64,000 bases of DNA from Limnephilus marmoratus (taxonomy: Eukaryota; Arthropoda; Insecta; Trichoptera; Limnephilidae), in the NCBI GenBank assembly GCA_917880885.1, contig OU862908.1, forward strand, positions 52,659,819 to 52,723,818, in the 5' to 3' direction. The notes below the pieces were generated by a model. That model was not told the origin of the DNA. It saw nothing but the letters and a program-made list of their open reading frames with translations, and did no database searches. Each line of letters begins with the position of its first letter. Position 1 is the stretch's first letter. Shown here in pieces: positions 11,492 to 23,890 of this stretch. A program made the translations under genes and the position numbers.

Positions 11492-12458
11492 GATTTCAAA
11501 TTACGTTACAATAATTATTGTCACTTGAGTATTCTGATAAATCACATACCAAGAATAGCGACATGAAGTATACAAATTGCCATGTCAGAGATACCGTAAA
11601 TTATATGACTTTAGAAGCCATTAAAGTAGAGCTCGGGATACAGGTAATATGTAATGCGTTGAACACAGCAGAGTAATATAAGAATAGTAGTGTGAATATA
11701 AATTTACAATGTGTTGCACAAAGTATTGCAAAGAGGGCACAATATCTTAGACGGTTACTGACACCCCTCAGCGATAAATCCCTATTTATGTTTTAACTTG
11801 GTTATTTTTTTTTGTAACAAGACAATTTTAACACCTTCAGGCGCTGGGGAAAACTTTTGTATTTAATTTATTTTTTTAAATCAGAATTATAAACAAATTT
11901 TTATTTAAGTTAAGGCAACAGTTATTTGAATTAAGGCAACAGGTTTCGATGACAAAAAAGTTTCACGTTATGTCATAAAAGGGAGACTGGTACTTCTCGT
12001 TCTATTGTAAACAATACACAAACGAAAAAGACTTTCTGAACAATTATTAAGTGTATGTAAGAGAACTGTATCAATAGAATAGGGGACTTAGTATAGGTGG
12101 ACAGATGGGTGCCACATCGACCAACAATTGCTCGCAGCCATGTCAGTTTAGTATATATTTAATACGCCCTTCGATACAAGTTATTAAAAAAATCATGTCG
12201 CATTGAATACCAGTTACCCCGCATAATAAAAGAGACATTGTTAAATATAATACAAAAATAGATATGTATATGAGACGATGGAAAGTAATCTTCTTAAATT
12301 AACGTAAAAAACTCCAGAAGGAATTAAAAAACAAAAACAAAACAGGAATCGATAACCTTAGTAAGAGATCACAAGAAGAGAAAGAGAGGACATTTACTAG
12401 ACACTTCAACAGTTTTACCTACGCACAACACTTTGATTTAATATAATTAAATGTTGTG
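11492..12458. other. Downstream flank of the Odd-family gene; nothing assigned
   Basis: AT-rich sequence beyond the proposed poly(A) signal of the minus-strand gene. No gene or bounded repeat was recognised. Confidence 0.5.
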
Positions 12459-12464
12459 TTTATT
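12459..12464 (-). promoter_or_regulatory. Candidate poly(A) signal of the Odd-family gene
   Basis: AATAAA on the minus strand, about 150 bases after the stop codon at 12616-12618. This gives a short 3' UTR. It is the first canonical hexamer I see after the stop; a longer UTR cannot be excluded. Confidence 0.5.
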
Positions 12465-12615
12465 AAATACACAATCGAAATAAGTGTTCTTTTCACTGGC
12501 AAAAAGTTTGTATAATTGAGTAGGTAACATTTTTTTTACTCAAAGACGATCACAGTGCGTAATATTAACTTCTTTAAAAAATAAACTGTCAAGCAGCAGC
12601 AGCCGTAACTTCCAG

Positions 12616-13003
12616 TTATTTATCTAAATCACTAGCATCCACAATGCTGTCTATCGGATAGTTTGAGTTAATGATATCGTGGAGGGAACTGACACTATTG
12701 GTTGCACCAGATCCAGAAATAGGGAGGGTGCCCCCGAGGTTATGGGTAAGGCTGTGTCTCCTGAGATCGCAGTTTCTTCTGAAGACCTTGCCGCAAGAGG
12801 AGCAGTTGTAGGGCTTGATGTCGGTGTGCGTGAGGAGATGGGTCTTGAGATTGGAGCGCTGGTTGAAGCTGCGGCTGCAGACTGGGCACTTGTGGGGAGA
12901 CTCCTCCATGTGCAGGATCTTGTGCACCGCAAGCGTGCGCGACTGGCAGAATCCCTTGCCGCATTCTGTGCACTTAAACGGCTTCTCCTTGGAGTGGATA
13001 TAT
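12616..13003 (-). CDS. bowl: Odd-skipped family zinc-finger protein, exon 3 (fingers 3-5 and C-terminus)
   Basis: Terminal coding exon, codons 366-494 plus stop. It follows a clean acceptor (CTCTCTTCCTCAG before ATATATCCAC). Joining to exon 2 restores [17 protein letters not shown] in frame, the diagnostic Odd/Bowl/Sob/OSR sequence. It encodes the second histidine of finger 2 and then three C2H2 fingers: [40 protein letters not shown] and [20 protein letters not shown], at about residues 375-397, 403-425 and 431-453. The tail is short (about 40 residues), serine-rich, and ends ASDLDK. These proteins are nuclear DNA-binding regulators of leg-joint, gut and epidermal patterning downstream of Notch and Lines (family knowledge). 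Five fingers and the DIKPYNC linker favour bowl or sob over odd, which has four. The symbol is my best guess; the family assignment is firm. Confidence 0.93.
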
Positions 13004-14427
13004 CTGAGGAAGAGAGAACTCTATTAGTATTTGATCACTTGTAGATTTTAGTCAGTTTAAGAACAAACAGCCTAGTGAATGTTCACCAGAGACAAATGCA
13101 AACAAAATAATGCGAATCTTTTTATATTTTTTATGTTATGTGAAGTAAGATGAGTTGTCTAATTATCTGGTTTAAATCTGATCAAAAACAAAACTACAAC
13201 ATGAAATTTATAACGAAGATGTCCCTCGGACAAGGAGGTTTTTTTACAATCTGAATGAACTATTATAATCTGAATGAAAGATACTTAGAGATTTGCACGG
13301 AGGTAATCTCCATGCAAATCATCTTGGAAATCGGTAGTTGAAGAATAAAATGCTTTCTTTCCAACATTCGTTTATTGGTTATAATATAACATGTTGCTAG
13401 AATATCTCTTAAATGCATATATTAATATATAAAAATATATGCATAAATTAGTAGATATTTTTTTACGAAATTACTTGTACGTTTATTTATATGCATAATA
13501 GTACATTTGTGTTATTTAAAAAAAAACATTCACATTTGGCAATGGGTATACTTGGGATGGTGAATGCAGCATAATTTTGTGTTTATTTTATTATATTATA
13601 AACTATGACTTTCGTAGCGTATTCGCAAAAATAAAATAAGAAGAAAATTATCGTTCCACTACCAGTCTTGGTGATATAATGTAACAGTTTTTAAGTAGGT
13701 ACCCAAGCAAAAAAAAACTCATGCAATGATGAAAAAAATACAATTAATTTTAATCAGTTCCTTTGTATGTTTGTCGTTTTTGCACCTACGAATGTTAATT
13801 TATCTGATTAAAATAAAACACCTTTAATCAGTTTTATATAAGTACCTATTTAGATTCGTATTCATGCCAAAGAAAAAACTCGGTAGAAATATATTTGAAG
13901 CTCGTATTGTACCACCTCATGAGCCGCCAACAGAGAAGTCAAAACATCACTAGATGAAAAGTTAAGTTATGAAGAACTGTTAGAATAAAATTATGTAATG
14001 GGAGGTCAACTATTAATGATGGATCGACATGGATGTCTATAAACATATCCGTACAGTTACAATGAAATCGTTTGTGTGATTTATGAGCATTTTGAACCGG
14101 CCTGTTCATAAATCAGTGTTCTGGTAATATTTCAAAAACCCACTTGAATGAATGTGTACAGTTGAAGATTCACAATATGGATATCCGTATATTCCAAAAC
14201 ATGCAGCCCTTGATTGAATGATTGAGAAGCGATGGCCGAGGCAGCCTGGACCGAATGCAGGACATTCAAATACACCAAAATATAAATTTAGTTGATGTAC
14301 CAAAAATACAATGCAGAGAAATGTTCACTGGGTCACGAATTAAAATATTAGTTCTCTGCAGGTTTAACCATGATTTTGCAGCTTCCGGTTTCGATTCCTA
14401 TCACAGTTTACACGTCTTGTATTGACG

Positions 14428-15146
14428 TAGGGCTTCCAATCCCGGAATATCGAGATCTCGGTATTGCGGGATCCCTCGCCATTTTTCAACCCCGCGGGAT
14501 GCGGGATTATGGGCGCGGGATCCGCGGGATTTGCGGGACTGTGTGGAAGTGTGGAAGTCGAAAGGGCATTTTCTGCTTCTGGCTATATTGCGTCTAAAAT
14601 ACGCAGTAGTTTGGCAGACGACAGTTTGGACATGTTGTGTTTCCTTCGGAAACATTTTCAGTTAAAATCTGACAAACTTAATAATTAAAGTAACATATAT
14701 CCTGTATAAATTTTCAGTTTAAAATTTGTTTTTTTTTTGGTTGATTTTTTAATTTTCTTTGTGTATTTCTTGAAGAAGATTTGTTTTGTTTTTTATTCAG
14801 TATTTGTTACTGTTTTTTTATTAAATCACTCTTTTTGTGTGACAAATAAACGGTGTAATTTGATTGATCTCATACTAGTAGTAAAACTTTAATAAATGTG
14901 TAGTTAGTTGATTAATTCATTCCTTTTTTGTTACAAATAAACGGTGTAATTTGATTGATCTCATATTAATAGTAATATGTACGTAAATAAATGTGGAGTT
15001 GATTAATTCATTGTTTTATTTGACTTATATAAATGTGAATATTTTCAATATGCGGGATCCCGCAAATACCGAGATCCCGCGGGATTGAAAATTCGTAGTC
15101 CCGCAAATACCGACATTGAATTCAGGCTGCGGGATTGGAAGCCTTA
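14428..15146 (+). mobile_element. Internally deleted hAT element with a transposase C-terminal remnant
   Basis: The termini are TAGGGCTTCCAATCCCG and, in complement, TAAGGCTTCCAATCCCG. Flanking 8-bp duplications are TATTGACG (14420-14427) and TATCGACG (15147-15154). Subterminal GCGGGATC/TGCGGGA motifs repeat at both ends. Inside, codons to 14688 read VEVERAFSASGYIASKIRSS and on to a FLRKHF stretch before a stop. This matches the hAT C-terminal dimerisation region, so the rest of the transposase has been deleted. A roughly 100-bp segment (ACAAATAAACGGTGTAATTT) is tandemly duplicated at 14842-15010. Confidence 0.85.
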
Positions 15147-15924
15147 TATCGACGTATCACTCATTATTATTATTAATTACTTATCTACATTTTAAATACT
15201 AAAATACACCGATTCTCACATCACATAAAAAGGATGTCCATAATACAATTTAAAATATTTGTTTGACAAAATAATAAATTTTTTCTGGGGTCCAAAGGGT
15301 TAAATAACAAAAATAAGATATGATGAATGTTGGAAGCAGGTAAATACTTGTAAAACGAATCTCTTTAGCACGTACTAAAATAAAATACAAATTCATAGAG
15401 CATTAACGTGTTCGTATCAAGGGCTATATTTTAGGATCTATTATTTATGTGCGATAAAAAAGAGAATTCATAACAAGTATTCGACCGAAACAGGTTGGAA
15501 CATGAAAACTTTCGTTTTTTTGTGTTCCGTGGCTATTTTTTACGAGTGGTAAAATATGTTTCACGAAAATCTAACCTCCTCCGGGCTCGAGTAAATTGAA
15601 ATGTACAACATGTTTTGGGGTCCTCAAGAGGTCGATACTTTCAAACTAATGCTGGGAAATTGAAGTATAATATCGAAAGAGTTATTCTAACTTCTCAGTG
15701 GTGTAGGAAAATTGTGTTAATCTTAGACTCTTTGTTTTAAGAGCTCTGTGTACTGCTTGAATTTAATGACGTGAGAATGGGCCCTCACACGCGACTGCCC
15801 TAATTTATAAGGTAGATTCTCATAGGAGAACGAAAACCTTTGGAAATTTCAAAATCGGTGAAACAATCCAAATTATTTCTGATCTTAGGACTTACGGTTT
15901 GACATGGCAGAGATAATAATCTTG

Positions 15925-16055
15925 TAATTTGCGTAGCGCCATTTTTATAAAAAAAAACTCACCACGAGGGCACTGTAATTTTTTTAATAACTAGGTTTTA
16001 TCTTATTGTGTACAAACAGATACAGAAACATACGTAAAATTCCACATCTTCCTAT
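15925..16055 (+). repeat. Dispersed non-coding repeat (family E), copy 1
   Basis: It shares GTAGCGCC(A)TTTTT, CTCACCACGAGGGC and the block ACAAACAGATACAGAAACAT with 28764-28900. No ORF or terminal repeat is defined. The class is unknown. Confidence 0.5.
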
Positions 16056-17035
16056 ATATTAAAAATTATTTTTATTTTCATATATATTCATTTACCGCTT
16101 ATTTTTGTTGCTATTAAGTACGTCCCTTATCCATTTAGTCGATTTATAATACAATAAATACTTTACGGAATGTGTGAGACTGCTCAAACCTTTCAGTATA
16201 CCGGAATAATTACATATTATTATTACTAACCAGAAGGTACTAATAAGCCTGAAATTATCCGATAAATAAAATAAAAAAATAATCGAAGAAATAATTTTTT
16301 ACTACACCCAAAATATTTTTTCCGGTGTGCCAAACAATTATTTTTATTAATTAAAAAAGTTATTTTTCTCAAATTTCAACTTCCTATTTCAAGGAAAATG
16401 TTTTTATAAGTTAACACTCTTTCAATGTCACGGGCAATTAATTGGTTGGAATTTTAGCAAATTACCATTGTAACATTTATTCCGTAACACCAAAACATAA
16501 CCAAATAATATTACAGTAACCATACGTGAACCTAACCTAATCGAACCTAACCCAACCTACTTGACCAACCATGAACGAAATATATTTTTAAAAGTTGATT
16601 TGATGGTATCAAATAATAAATAAAATAACCGTCTTACACATATTAGGCACCCACTTATCAGATTCCCGTGCGTCATCGGTTCGAGGTTTCTCACTATTTA
16701 GATCTTCCATATTATGATCAAAATTTAAGATTTTTTAAATTAATGGTTTAAAACTTTTAACACACATAAGTTTTTACAAAACAAAAATTGTGAATAATGT
16801 GTTAAAAAATTATTCCATTTTTAAAACTGAAGTATTCTAAACATAAGGGTTGGCCACCTCACATAGGATGAAACACGACACCTCGCGGCTAGACCACGGC
16901 TCCATGTTATGTTAAAGTGCCCTTTAATTATATTGAATACGGATAACAAGTGTCATTCTCATTTGACGGCGCAGGAGATCTCTCCAGAGCGCCTGCGCCT
17001 CTTACTTGTTACCTGTTGCCCCGTTGTCCAGTCAT

Positions 17036-18250
17036 TAAGCTGAAATCACAAGGTTCACTCGGATGAAGGTTTACTCGATGAAATGTTCCATTCTCGTTTC
17101 ACCGAGTGTTCACACGGTTCCTTCGAAGGAAGAGTTCACTCGACATTCTCGCTGGGAAGTCGTCGAGAGTAGTCGCGGCCGCATTGGAATTCGTCCGGCG
17201 CTGACGGCTATGTTTGGGAATATTTACGATTTCAATTGACATTTCCGATAACGTCGAACTAAATTACGAGAAATTGGCGATTCTTGTAATCAGTAAATAA
17301 ATTTCAGCACCATAAAATGAACATATGGTTAAATAATAACCTGAAAACTGATACCTGCCACTATTTTTGCACCATGAAAATATTTTTATCCCAAAATAGG
17401 CCTCGGCTTGCAATAAAATCCATATAAATGGAATATTTATTAACGTATCCAAAAACTAAAAACTGTTTTGGAAAGGTGATGAAATATGCTTCCAAAATTT
17501 ATTATTAGAAATAACCACGTAATTTTTTAAATAGAGTAATTTTTAATATAAACTTTTAAAAGTTTAAACAATGGCTCTCCTTGCTTTTTATTCTAACTAA
17601 AACTACTGGTTAACAAAAGAAATATAAAAACACACACTTATTTTGTTAGACAAATAAATTATAAACGTTTCTGTCACCTCACTTTTTTATCGTTTCATAT
17701 AAAAATAATTCATAAAAAAATCACAATGTTTCATAATTTTTTTTTCAAATTCGATCAGAAACTTTGGTTCCATAGAAGTGTACATTCGTATTCGTTTGTG
17801 GTTAATCGTTATATTGAATATATAGAGCATTATTTTCTCTTTCCAATACCGTTTAGATCATATTTTTCACTATTATAGTAAGGGAGAAACAACGATTTCT
17901 ATGAGACGTGTAGGAGTTATTTCGAAAAGCGAACTAAACGGAGCATTTTGACGTTTAAGCCGCTCCGGCTACTCGTCCTCACGCCAGAACATTTCGGCCG
18001 ACTAATTTGCGAGTGAAATACTGTTCACTTGAGTGTTCACACACATCATTCGCGTCACGTGATGTTAATTAAAATTGATGATAATTAAATTCCGGTTGCG
18101 AGTGAACAGTGCCGAAGGAAGCATTCCAACATTGTTGGAATGCTTCATTCGGAACTGTCTCTATTCACTTTCGTGTTCACACGCTTCATTTCGAGGGAAA
18201 GAGGCGGAATGAAATCACGAAATGAACGATAAATGAATGGTGTGAATGGG
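17036..18250. repeat. Region with repeated GTTCACTCG / GAGTGTTCACACG hairpin motifs
   Basis: Blocks such as GGTTCACTCGGATGAAG, CGAGTGTTCACACGGTTCC and GAGTGTTCACACACATC occur near both ends (17050-17150, 18010-18240), partly in inverted orientation. A 29-bp palindrome (arms GAAGCATTCCAACA around one T) lies at 18118-18146. This looks like one or two decayed inverted-repeat transposons with long terminal regions. No transposase remnant was recognised and the ends are not resolved. Confidence 0.45.
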
Positions 18251-18633
18251 CTATTAGTTATTAACCAATACACATGTCTGCAGGGAACAGATTAACTAAA
18301 ACACGGACTTAATAAGCGAGGATGGTAACAAATTATTGATAAATATGAAATAGGTTTAGTCGACGAAGTTATTAAGCCTTACACGGTGCTTACGTGTTTT
18401 ATTTATTTACGAGTAGATATTTAAAAATATCGACATATTTTAGATTTTTAATAATTATATTTTATTGAATGCCACCATGCAAAGGGGGTGAAAATAAAAA
18501 AAATTCTTGCTAAATAAATTAGAAGTGTTTCAGTTCCAGTATACACACCCATATGAAAAACCTAAACCAGCGATTTCAGAGCATGTTTGGAGTAAAAATG
18601 TAGATGTCGATTTGCTCTCCATTTTATTTAAAA

Positions 18634-19090
18634 TTTAGGCAGAGAATGCTAAAGTGTTATGTGTGGTCAGTCTTGCTGTATGGATGTGAGACATGGGCCT
18701 TGAACGTAAATACCATGAACAGGTTAGAGGCTTTTGAAATGTGGCTTCACCGGAGAATGCTCAAGGTCCCATGGACCGACATGGTCACCAACGCAGAAAT
18801 TCTCGGGCGGGCTGGATCAGATGGAGAACTGCTTACATTGGTAAAAGTCAGGAAAATTTCATATCTGGGTTTCATACTTCGAGGGGAGAAGTATGTAACC
18901 CAGATAATAAAAGGCAAGATATAGGGTCGCCTGGTAGGAGACAAATGTCTTGGCTGCGAAATGTATGAGAGTGGACTGGCATTAGAATAGTGGAGGAGCT
19001 ATTCCGGGCAGCGCAAGACTGAGAGAGATTTTCTAGAGTGATCATCCAGAGTGAACGTCGGGGGGACCTGATTGGGCACACCAAGAAGAA
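18634..19090 (+). pseudogene. RTE-like LINE reverse transcriptase C-terminal fragment
   Basis: It reads RQRMLKCYVWSVLLYGCETW, then RLEAFEMWLHRRMLKVPWTD and GRAGSDGELLTLVKVRKISY. This is the typical post-catalytic end of insect RTE/endonuclease-RT ORFs. An in-frame TAG after GKI (where relatives have GKIEG) and a second break after SWLRNV show that it is dead. The continuation (GRRQMSWLRNV, ELFRAAQD) can be followed to about 19090. It lacks the endonuclease and the catalytic YADD region: a 5'-truncated copy. The same family is seen at 63756-64000. Confidence 0.85.
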
Positions 19091-20340
19091 GAAATATGGT
19101 GATAGTAATTAAAAACAATCAAAAAATTCTTCCACACGTCGCCACTGGTCACGTTACATGCACTCTATCTAAATTGAATGGTGCTGATGGAACACCAAGT
19201 TGAAAAACGTGGTAAAAAGTTCCGATAAAAATGCATTAAAAGTTTTGCTGAAGGATAACTCTACATACAAACTGTTTCAAACGGTTTTACATTAAATGTT
19301 GCATCTCCGTCAATTTTTAGAATTTCTTCAAAAAATTGGATGAGGGCATTTTTAACAAATGCATTTTCAGAAGATGAAATAAAAAAGGATTTGATCAAGG
19401 GAACATGAAGGCGTTTCTAGGCCCCCCAGGACCAGAGAAAATGTTTTTTTAAAATATTAGAGTCAGAAGATAATATGATTAATTTGAATATTCATAATTC
19501 CACCAAACTGTTTCATACAAATAAGAAATGTATAATATGATTAAAATGAAAAAAAATTGATGGCAACCTACGACTTTTGCAAAAAAGGCATCATATTTAT
19601 TCCTATTTATTATTAAAATTGAAATATGTCGATGATTTGAAAATAATAAGAATGAAAGGTGGTTTTGAATGTCTATAATGCAATAAAAAATAATATCGCC
19701 GACGTTTAAAACATTTTAGATAAAATACCAAGTTATGCTAAAGGCACGATTAAAATAAGGAACAGGCAAAAATGTATAAGCATTTGTTCTTCACCAAATT
19801 TTATAAATAATGTGAGTAAGCGGTCACCCGCAAAATATTTTAGAATACCACAAATAGTACATAAATGAGTAGTACAAGCATAAAATTATTTGTAAAACAT
19901 TATCAGAAATCAATAATAATTTCTGAGCACAATTTTTTCATTGATCACCAGAAACTTGATTGATGGATTATGTATTTATTAGGTAAATATGAAATTTATG
20001 TCAAAACGCAATACGCTAAATTGTTAACAAACTTAATAAGGACTTAAAATTTGAAAATAATGAGAGACCCTGCCCCAAAATGACAAAGCAGTGGTTAATA
20101 CATTATTAATCCATGTATCTCTGAATATGTTAACGTACCACCTAAATTATTTGTTTTTAGGTAGTTACATTAAGATAAATTATTTATTTTACTTTTATGT
20201 ATTTATAATTAAGCAAAATATACTTATTTCTTTAATTTTCCTTAAAACTCTAAATGTACTTAGAAATATTACATATAAAATACATGTACTTATAATTAAA
20301 GCAAAATATACCTATTTCTTTAATTAAGATAATTTTTTTT

Positions 20341-20531
20341 CCAAAGAACGACAAACATTCCACGGGTAAGAATAACCTGACTATATTTGAAAACCTCCGG
20401 AGGTTTTACCTAGTAGGACTACTACCATCACAGTAAACGGAAAGTGTTGCCTGTGTCGTGATGGAGGACTTAACCAGCCGAGTAATCGAACTCACGACGC
20501 CAGGGTGCGACCCAAGCGACAGCTGACAGCT
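20341..20531 (-). mobile_element. tRNA-derived SINE family C, copy 1
   Basis: In minus orientation it contains the B-box-like GTGAGTTCGATTACTCGGCT. The family tail follows: GTCAGGTTATTCTTACCCG, then GGAATGTTTGTCGTTCTT. Copies at 22714 and 34101 share both parts. The 5' A-box side is partly lost. Confidence 0.65.
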
Positions 20532-20596
20532 TTGTTGGACTTATTAACTCGAAATAAATCATTTTATTTCATAAACAAATTAATACGTAAATTAAT

Positions 20597-21612
20597 ACGT
20601 ACTGTACAGGGCCCGCAGATAATTTAATAGTACACAACTGCTAACCTTGTACAAATCACAAGTACGCCCCACGGTTGAATTTGGCAGCCATCTCTGGTCT
20701 GGAGCTCCAAAATACTTGGAAAATACCCTCGACTCTGTGCAGAAACGGGCGGTCCGTTTGATAGATTCTCCGATCTTAAGATGAATATATACGTGAAATC
20801 CTATTTAGATACTATTTTGATTAATCTTTACGACGAATCGGCTTACAGTATAAACATCAAAAAATATGCTACGGAAAAATTGAAGCTTTAACTACTTTAT
20901 CTATGTATTGGAATTACAATAAAATTATTATTTACGTAAGAAAAAATATAAGCGTAAACCACTAAAAAAAATGTTTTCTCATGACTTAACTATGAAGTAA
21001 TGTAAGTAACAATTTTTAAAAAATACCCCTTTACGGCTAAGACTATTTTTGACTTTATCTATGTTCTAACTTTTTTTCGTTCTTATAAAATTATGCACAA
21101 AATAAATAAAAACCACTTTTTCGCTTACTAGCCTCGTGCAAAAAGACGCTCGATTTTAAAATTTTGCAGGCATGAGATTCGACATATTTCTAGCGTTTAT
21201 ATTCCTCTTAACAGACGGATTGCAATCTTTAGAGCACAGGCGTCGGGTGGGAATGCTATCCTTGTTCTACCGGTATTACAATGGAAGATTCTCCGAGGAA
21301 CTAGCATCATTGATCCCTTCGGCACTGGTGCATAGTCGGGAAACACGCCAAACGCGTGCCCAACATTTGTACACGGTTGACATTTGTCACATGAGAACGG
21401 GTCGTTTTTTCGACTCGTTCTTGTGTTCAACAGCTCGGCTGTGGAATGATTTGCCGGCCTCTGTGTTTTCTCCTTCGTACAACATGGGTCTCTTCAAGAC
21501 CCATGTTCATTCCTTCCTCTTCTCAAAAAGACCCTCCACACAGCATCCCAGATGACATAGGCCCTGAGGGAAATTATTTTCCTCAGGGCCTCCTGTGTGG
21601 AGTTAATGTAAA
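20597..21612 (+). mobile_element. Jockey/CR1-type LINE, 5'-truncated copy split by a MITE
   Basis: Bases 20600-20779 and 21208-21612 match the LINE at 53.5-54.8 kb closely (visually well over 90%). They cover the segment from LYRARRYFNSTQLLTLYKSQ to the C-terminus and the 3' hairpin and A-tail. A 428-bp element sits between them. The left part has a few changes relative to the other copy. The catalytic domain is absent, so it cannot be active. Confidence 0.9.
20780..21207. mobile_element. TTAA-flanked (piggyBac-like) MITE inside a LINE
   Basis: TTAA is duplicated at 20776-20779 and 21208-21211, while the uninterrupted LINE at 54.4 kb has a single TTAA there. The ends are GATGAATATATACG and, in complement, GAGGAATATAAACG (12 of 14 match). 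It is 428 bp with no transposase. TTAA targets are characteristic of piggyBac elements; the ends do not start with the common CCC, so the superfamily is inferred from the target site. Confidence 0.8.
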
Positions 21613-22258
21613 AAAAAAAATACGAAATTTTAAAAATTATAAATAAATAAATAAATTCAACACGACATTTGATGATGCAAATATTTCCACCTAGTCATTT
21701 TCAAAATGAAGGTTTATACGTTTTGTTTGATGAAACAGCCAATTTATAATAAACTCGAAACGTTTAAATACATTTTGAGCGAGGTGAATTAACAATTCTT
21801 TAACGAGAATCCTATAAATTATTTCCACCTCCAACTTAATTATTATCTATCAATAAAATAGACACTGTTATAGATCTAATGATTCGATAAAATAACACTA
21901 AAGCAAATACAACTGTGGATAACAAAGCCAGTCATTAACGAATTAATAAGTAACAATTATTTCTAACCCTTCAACGAGCCTTGGGATATGTATTCAGGTA
22001 AGCGTTAACCAATCTGCATTTCGTTAATTGATGGGTATTATTATTTCTAACGTGTGAATAGTGATACAGATGAGTGTTATTACTGTGTTAAATATGTTAT
22101 TAAAAAAAACAGTGGCAATGAAAGGGTTGGTAAATGAGATTTAGTTGGAACTTGAGAAAACGTAAATTAATTAAATAAAACTGCATCTACTTGCCTTGGA
22201 TAAGAGTATAAACAGATTTTTTTTAGTTTCGCAACGGATTTAATTTTTATTTAAGTAA

Positions 22259-22712
22259 CTAGCTGGTACCCGGCATGCGTTGCTATGCCATTTAATAAAG
22301 AAATTGTTTCTACCTGCGTGTCCTTTCCCATTCGTCCCGTCCTCCTTCCGCCTCCCCTCCCTATCCCGCGTCCCCTTTTCCTCTCCCTTTCCCAATCCAC
22401 CTCCTCCACCTTCCCTCTCCCCACTCCACTCCCCCCCTTCCCCCCGGAGTTCCCCTCTTCCCTACCTGAGGTCCCCTCCCCCTCCCCCCATCCGCAGTCC
22501 ATACATTCATTCATGCCACCTATTGTATTTTTTTAATACAAATTTTATAATGCCAGAGCTCACCAGTAGTTATTCAAACCTTGTCCTGACAATAACGAAC
22601 ACAACAAAAAAAGAATTATCCAATTTGGTGCAGTCGTTCGGAAGTTATGCGCGTACATACATTTCGGCGATTCATTTTTATTTATATCGAAGATAGATAG
22701 AAGATAGATAGA
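22259..22712 (+). repeat. Family P repeat with pyrimidine tract, copy 2
   Basis: Head AGCTGGTACCCGGCATGCGT, a C/T-only tract of about 180 bases (22316-22500), then a body with CAATTTGGTGCAGTCGTTCG and CGTACATACATTTCGGCGAT. It ends in a short GATA-type microsatellite. This copy is the most complete for comparison with 286, 32497 and (inverted) 35565-35850. No coding sequence. Confidence 0.7.
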
Positions 22713-22713
22713 T

Positions 22714-22908
22714 AACCGGTCAGTGGCTGAGTTGGCATCGTATTTGGGTCCCACTCAGGCGTCGCTTCCTGTACGATTCCTCGTCTAGCTAAGTACCTAC
22801 TCCATCACAAGACAAGCAATATTTGTCGCTTACCGTGGTGGTAATAAGAGATTTTCAAATATTGTCAGGTTATTCGTAACCAGGGAATGTTTTCGTTCTT
22901 AAAACCAA
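22714..22908 (+). mobile_element. tRNA-derived SINE family C, copy 2
   Basis: Head ACCGGTCAGTGGCTGAGTTG (A-box-like), B-box-like TACGATTCCTCG, then tail GTCAGGTTATTCGTAACCAG and GGAATGTTTTCGTTCTT. It sits immediately after the GATA tail of family P. Confidence 0.65.
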
Positions 22909-23059
22909 AAAAAGAGCAGGTGTTAAATATGCAGGTAGGTATTTTTGGGTTTTGTTCTCTTTGGAAGCATTGGTAGGTGTAGGCACGTACTGAGACATTT
23001 TAAATTTCAATTGAAGGGATTATAGCATTGCAGTTTCAAAAACAATATGTTTAGTAATC

Positions 23060-23850
23060 AAGTAGCTAACTAATACGCCGTTCTGCAGGGGTAGGCAGAG
23101 AAGATGGACCGCCAAACTACTATGTCTTAAGGCGCGGTGTACCCTCTCTAAAAGAAGAAGATGGAGAGATATGTAAATACGAACGCTAGAGAGAGAGCGC
23201 ACTAATATTAAAACGATAATATTCAAGCGAAAATTGTGACATTTTTAATAAAACGCGACTCGTTTAATATAGAGCAGAAATCTCGTGGGAATTGTCTAAA
23301 ATAACATTTAAAGAAATACAGTGATTTTTTTCATATATATAATTTGAAAAATAACTAAATAAAACGTGTTTATAATAATTTTCAGAGCATACTTTGCGTT
23401 TTTTTTTGTCGAGGGAATTTCATATAATTGCCGTTTCGGTGTGGGGAATGTATATATATTGTCTTCAAGAATAACATATAAGTATTTAAGTAAAATATGT
23501 ACTAGGTAGAAATGCTTCATGTACCTAAAAGCCCTGGACACAGTGTTAGTGCGATTTTGTATGAATGGCTTTAAAGTCAAGTCTAGGTTGAGAAGAAAAT
23601 TGCCTGGCAGCCATCTCATATGACAAACTTTCGAAGTGATTTGTATGACATTATTCGGACTCTGAACGTGGCCTGACTCAAGTATTTGATTCATACATTA
23701 TCTCAATATCTTAATATCTTAATCGGCCGTCCACGACTTCTTTTACCGTTCACATTCAGGTTACATATTCTCCTTAGACTTTTTTCTTCGTTCATTCGCT
23801 CTACATGCCCAAAACAGCCCATGCGTCCTTGCCCAAGAGTAATCTTTCCT
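23060..23850 (-). pseudogene. Decayed RTE-like LINE 3' region
   Basis: On the minus strand, 23850 downward reads GHVERMNEEKSLRRICNLNV and NGKRSRGRPIK, the C-terminal end of an RTE-like reverse transcriptase. Further on, near 23170-23060, VVWRSIFSAYPCRTAY matches the 3' terminal block also seen at 47.6 kb and 57.5 kb. The sequence between is heavily decayed or interrupted. Confidence 0.7.
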
Positions 23851-23856
23851 AACCCC

Positions 23857-23890
23857 AGTCATTTCATTACGCTTACGTAATGAAATGACT
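23857..23890. repeat. Perfect hairpin of a repeated 15-mer
   Basis: AGTCATTTCATTACG and its exact reverse complement are separated by CTTA. Two more direct copies of the 15-mer follow at about 23891 and 23926. Function unknown. Confidence 0.85.

Noticed and set aside
12679..13044. Open frame of 121 codons on the plus strand, antisense to exon 3
   Set aside because: It exists only because the zinc-finger exon is GC-rich and codon-constrained on the other strand; the minus frame has five conserved C2H2 motifs and splice signals.
22280..22696. Proline/serine-rich frames in the C/T tract
   Set aside because: Low-complexity translation of a pyrimidine tract; not conserved between copies.
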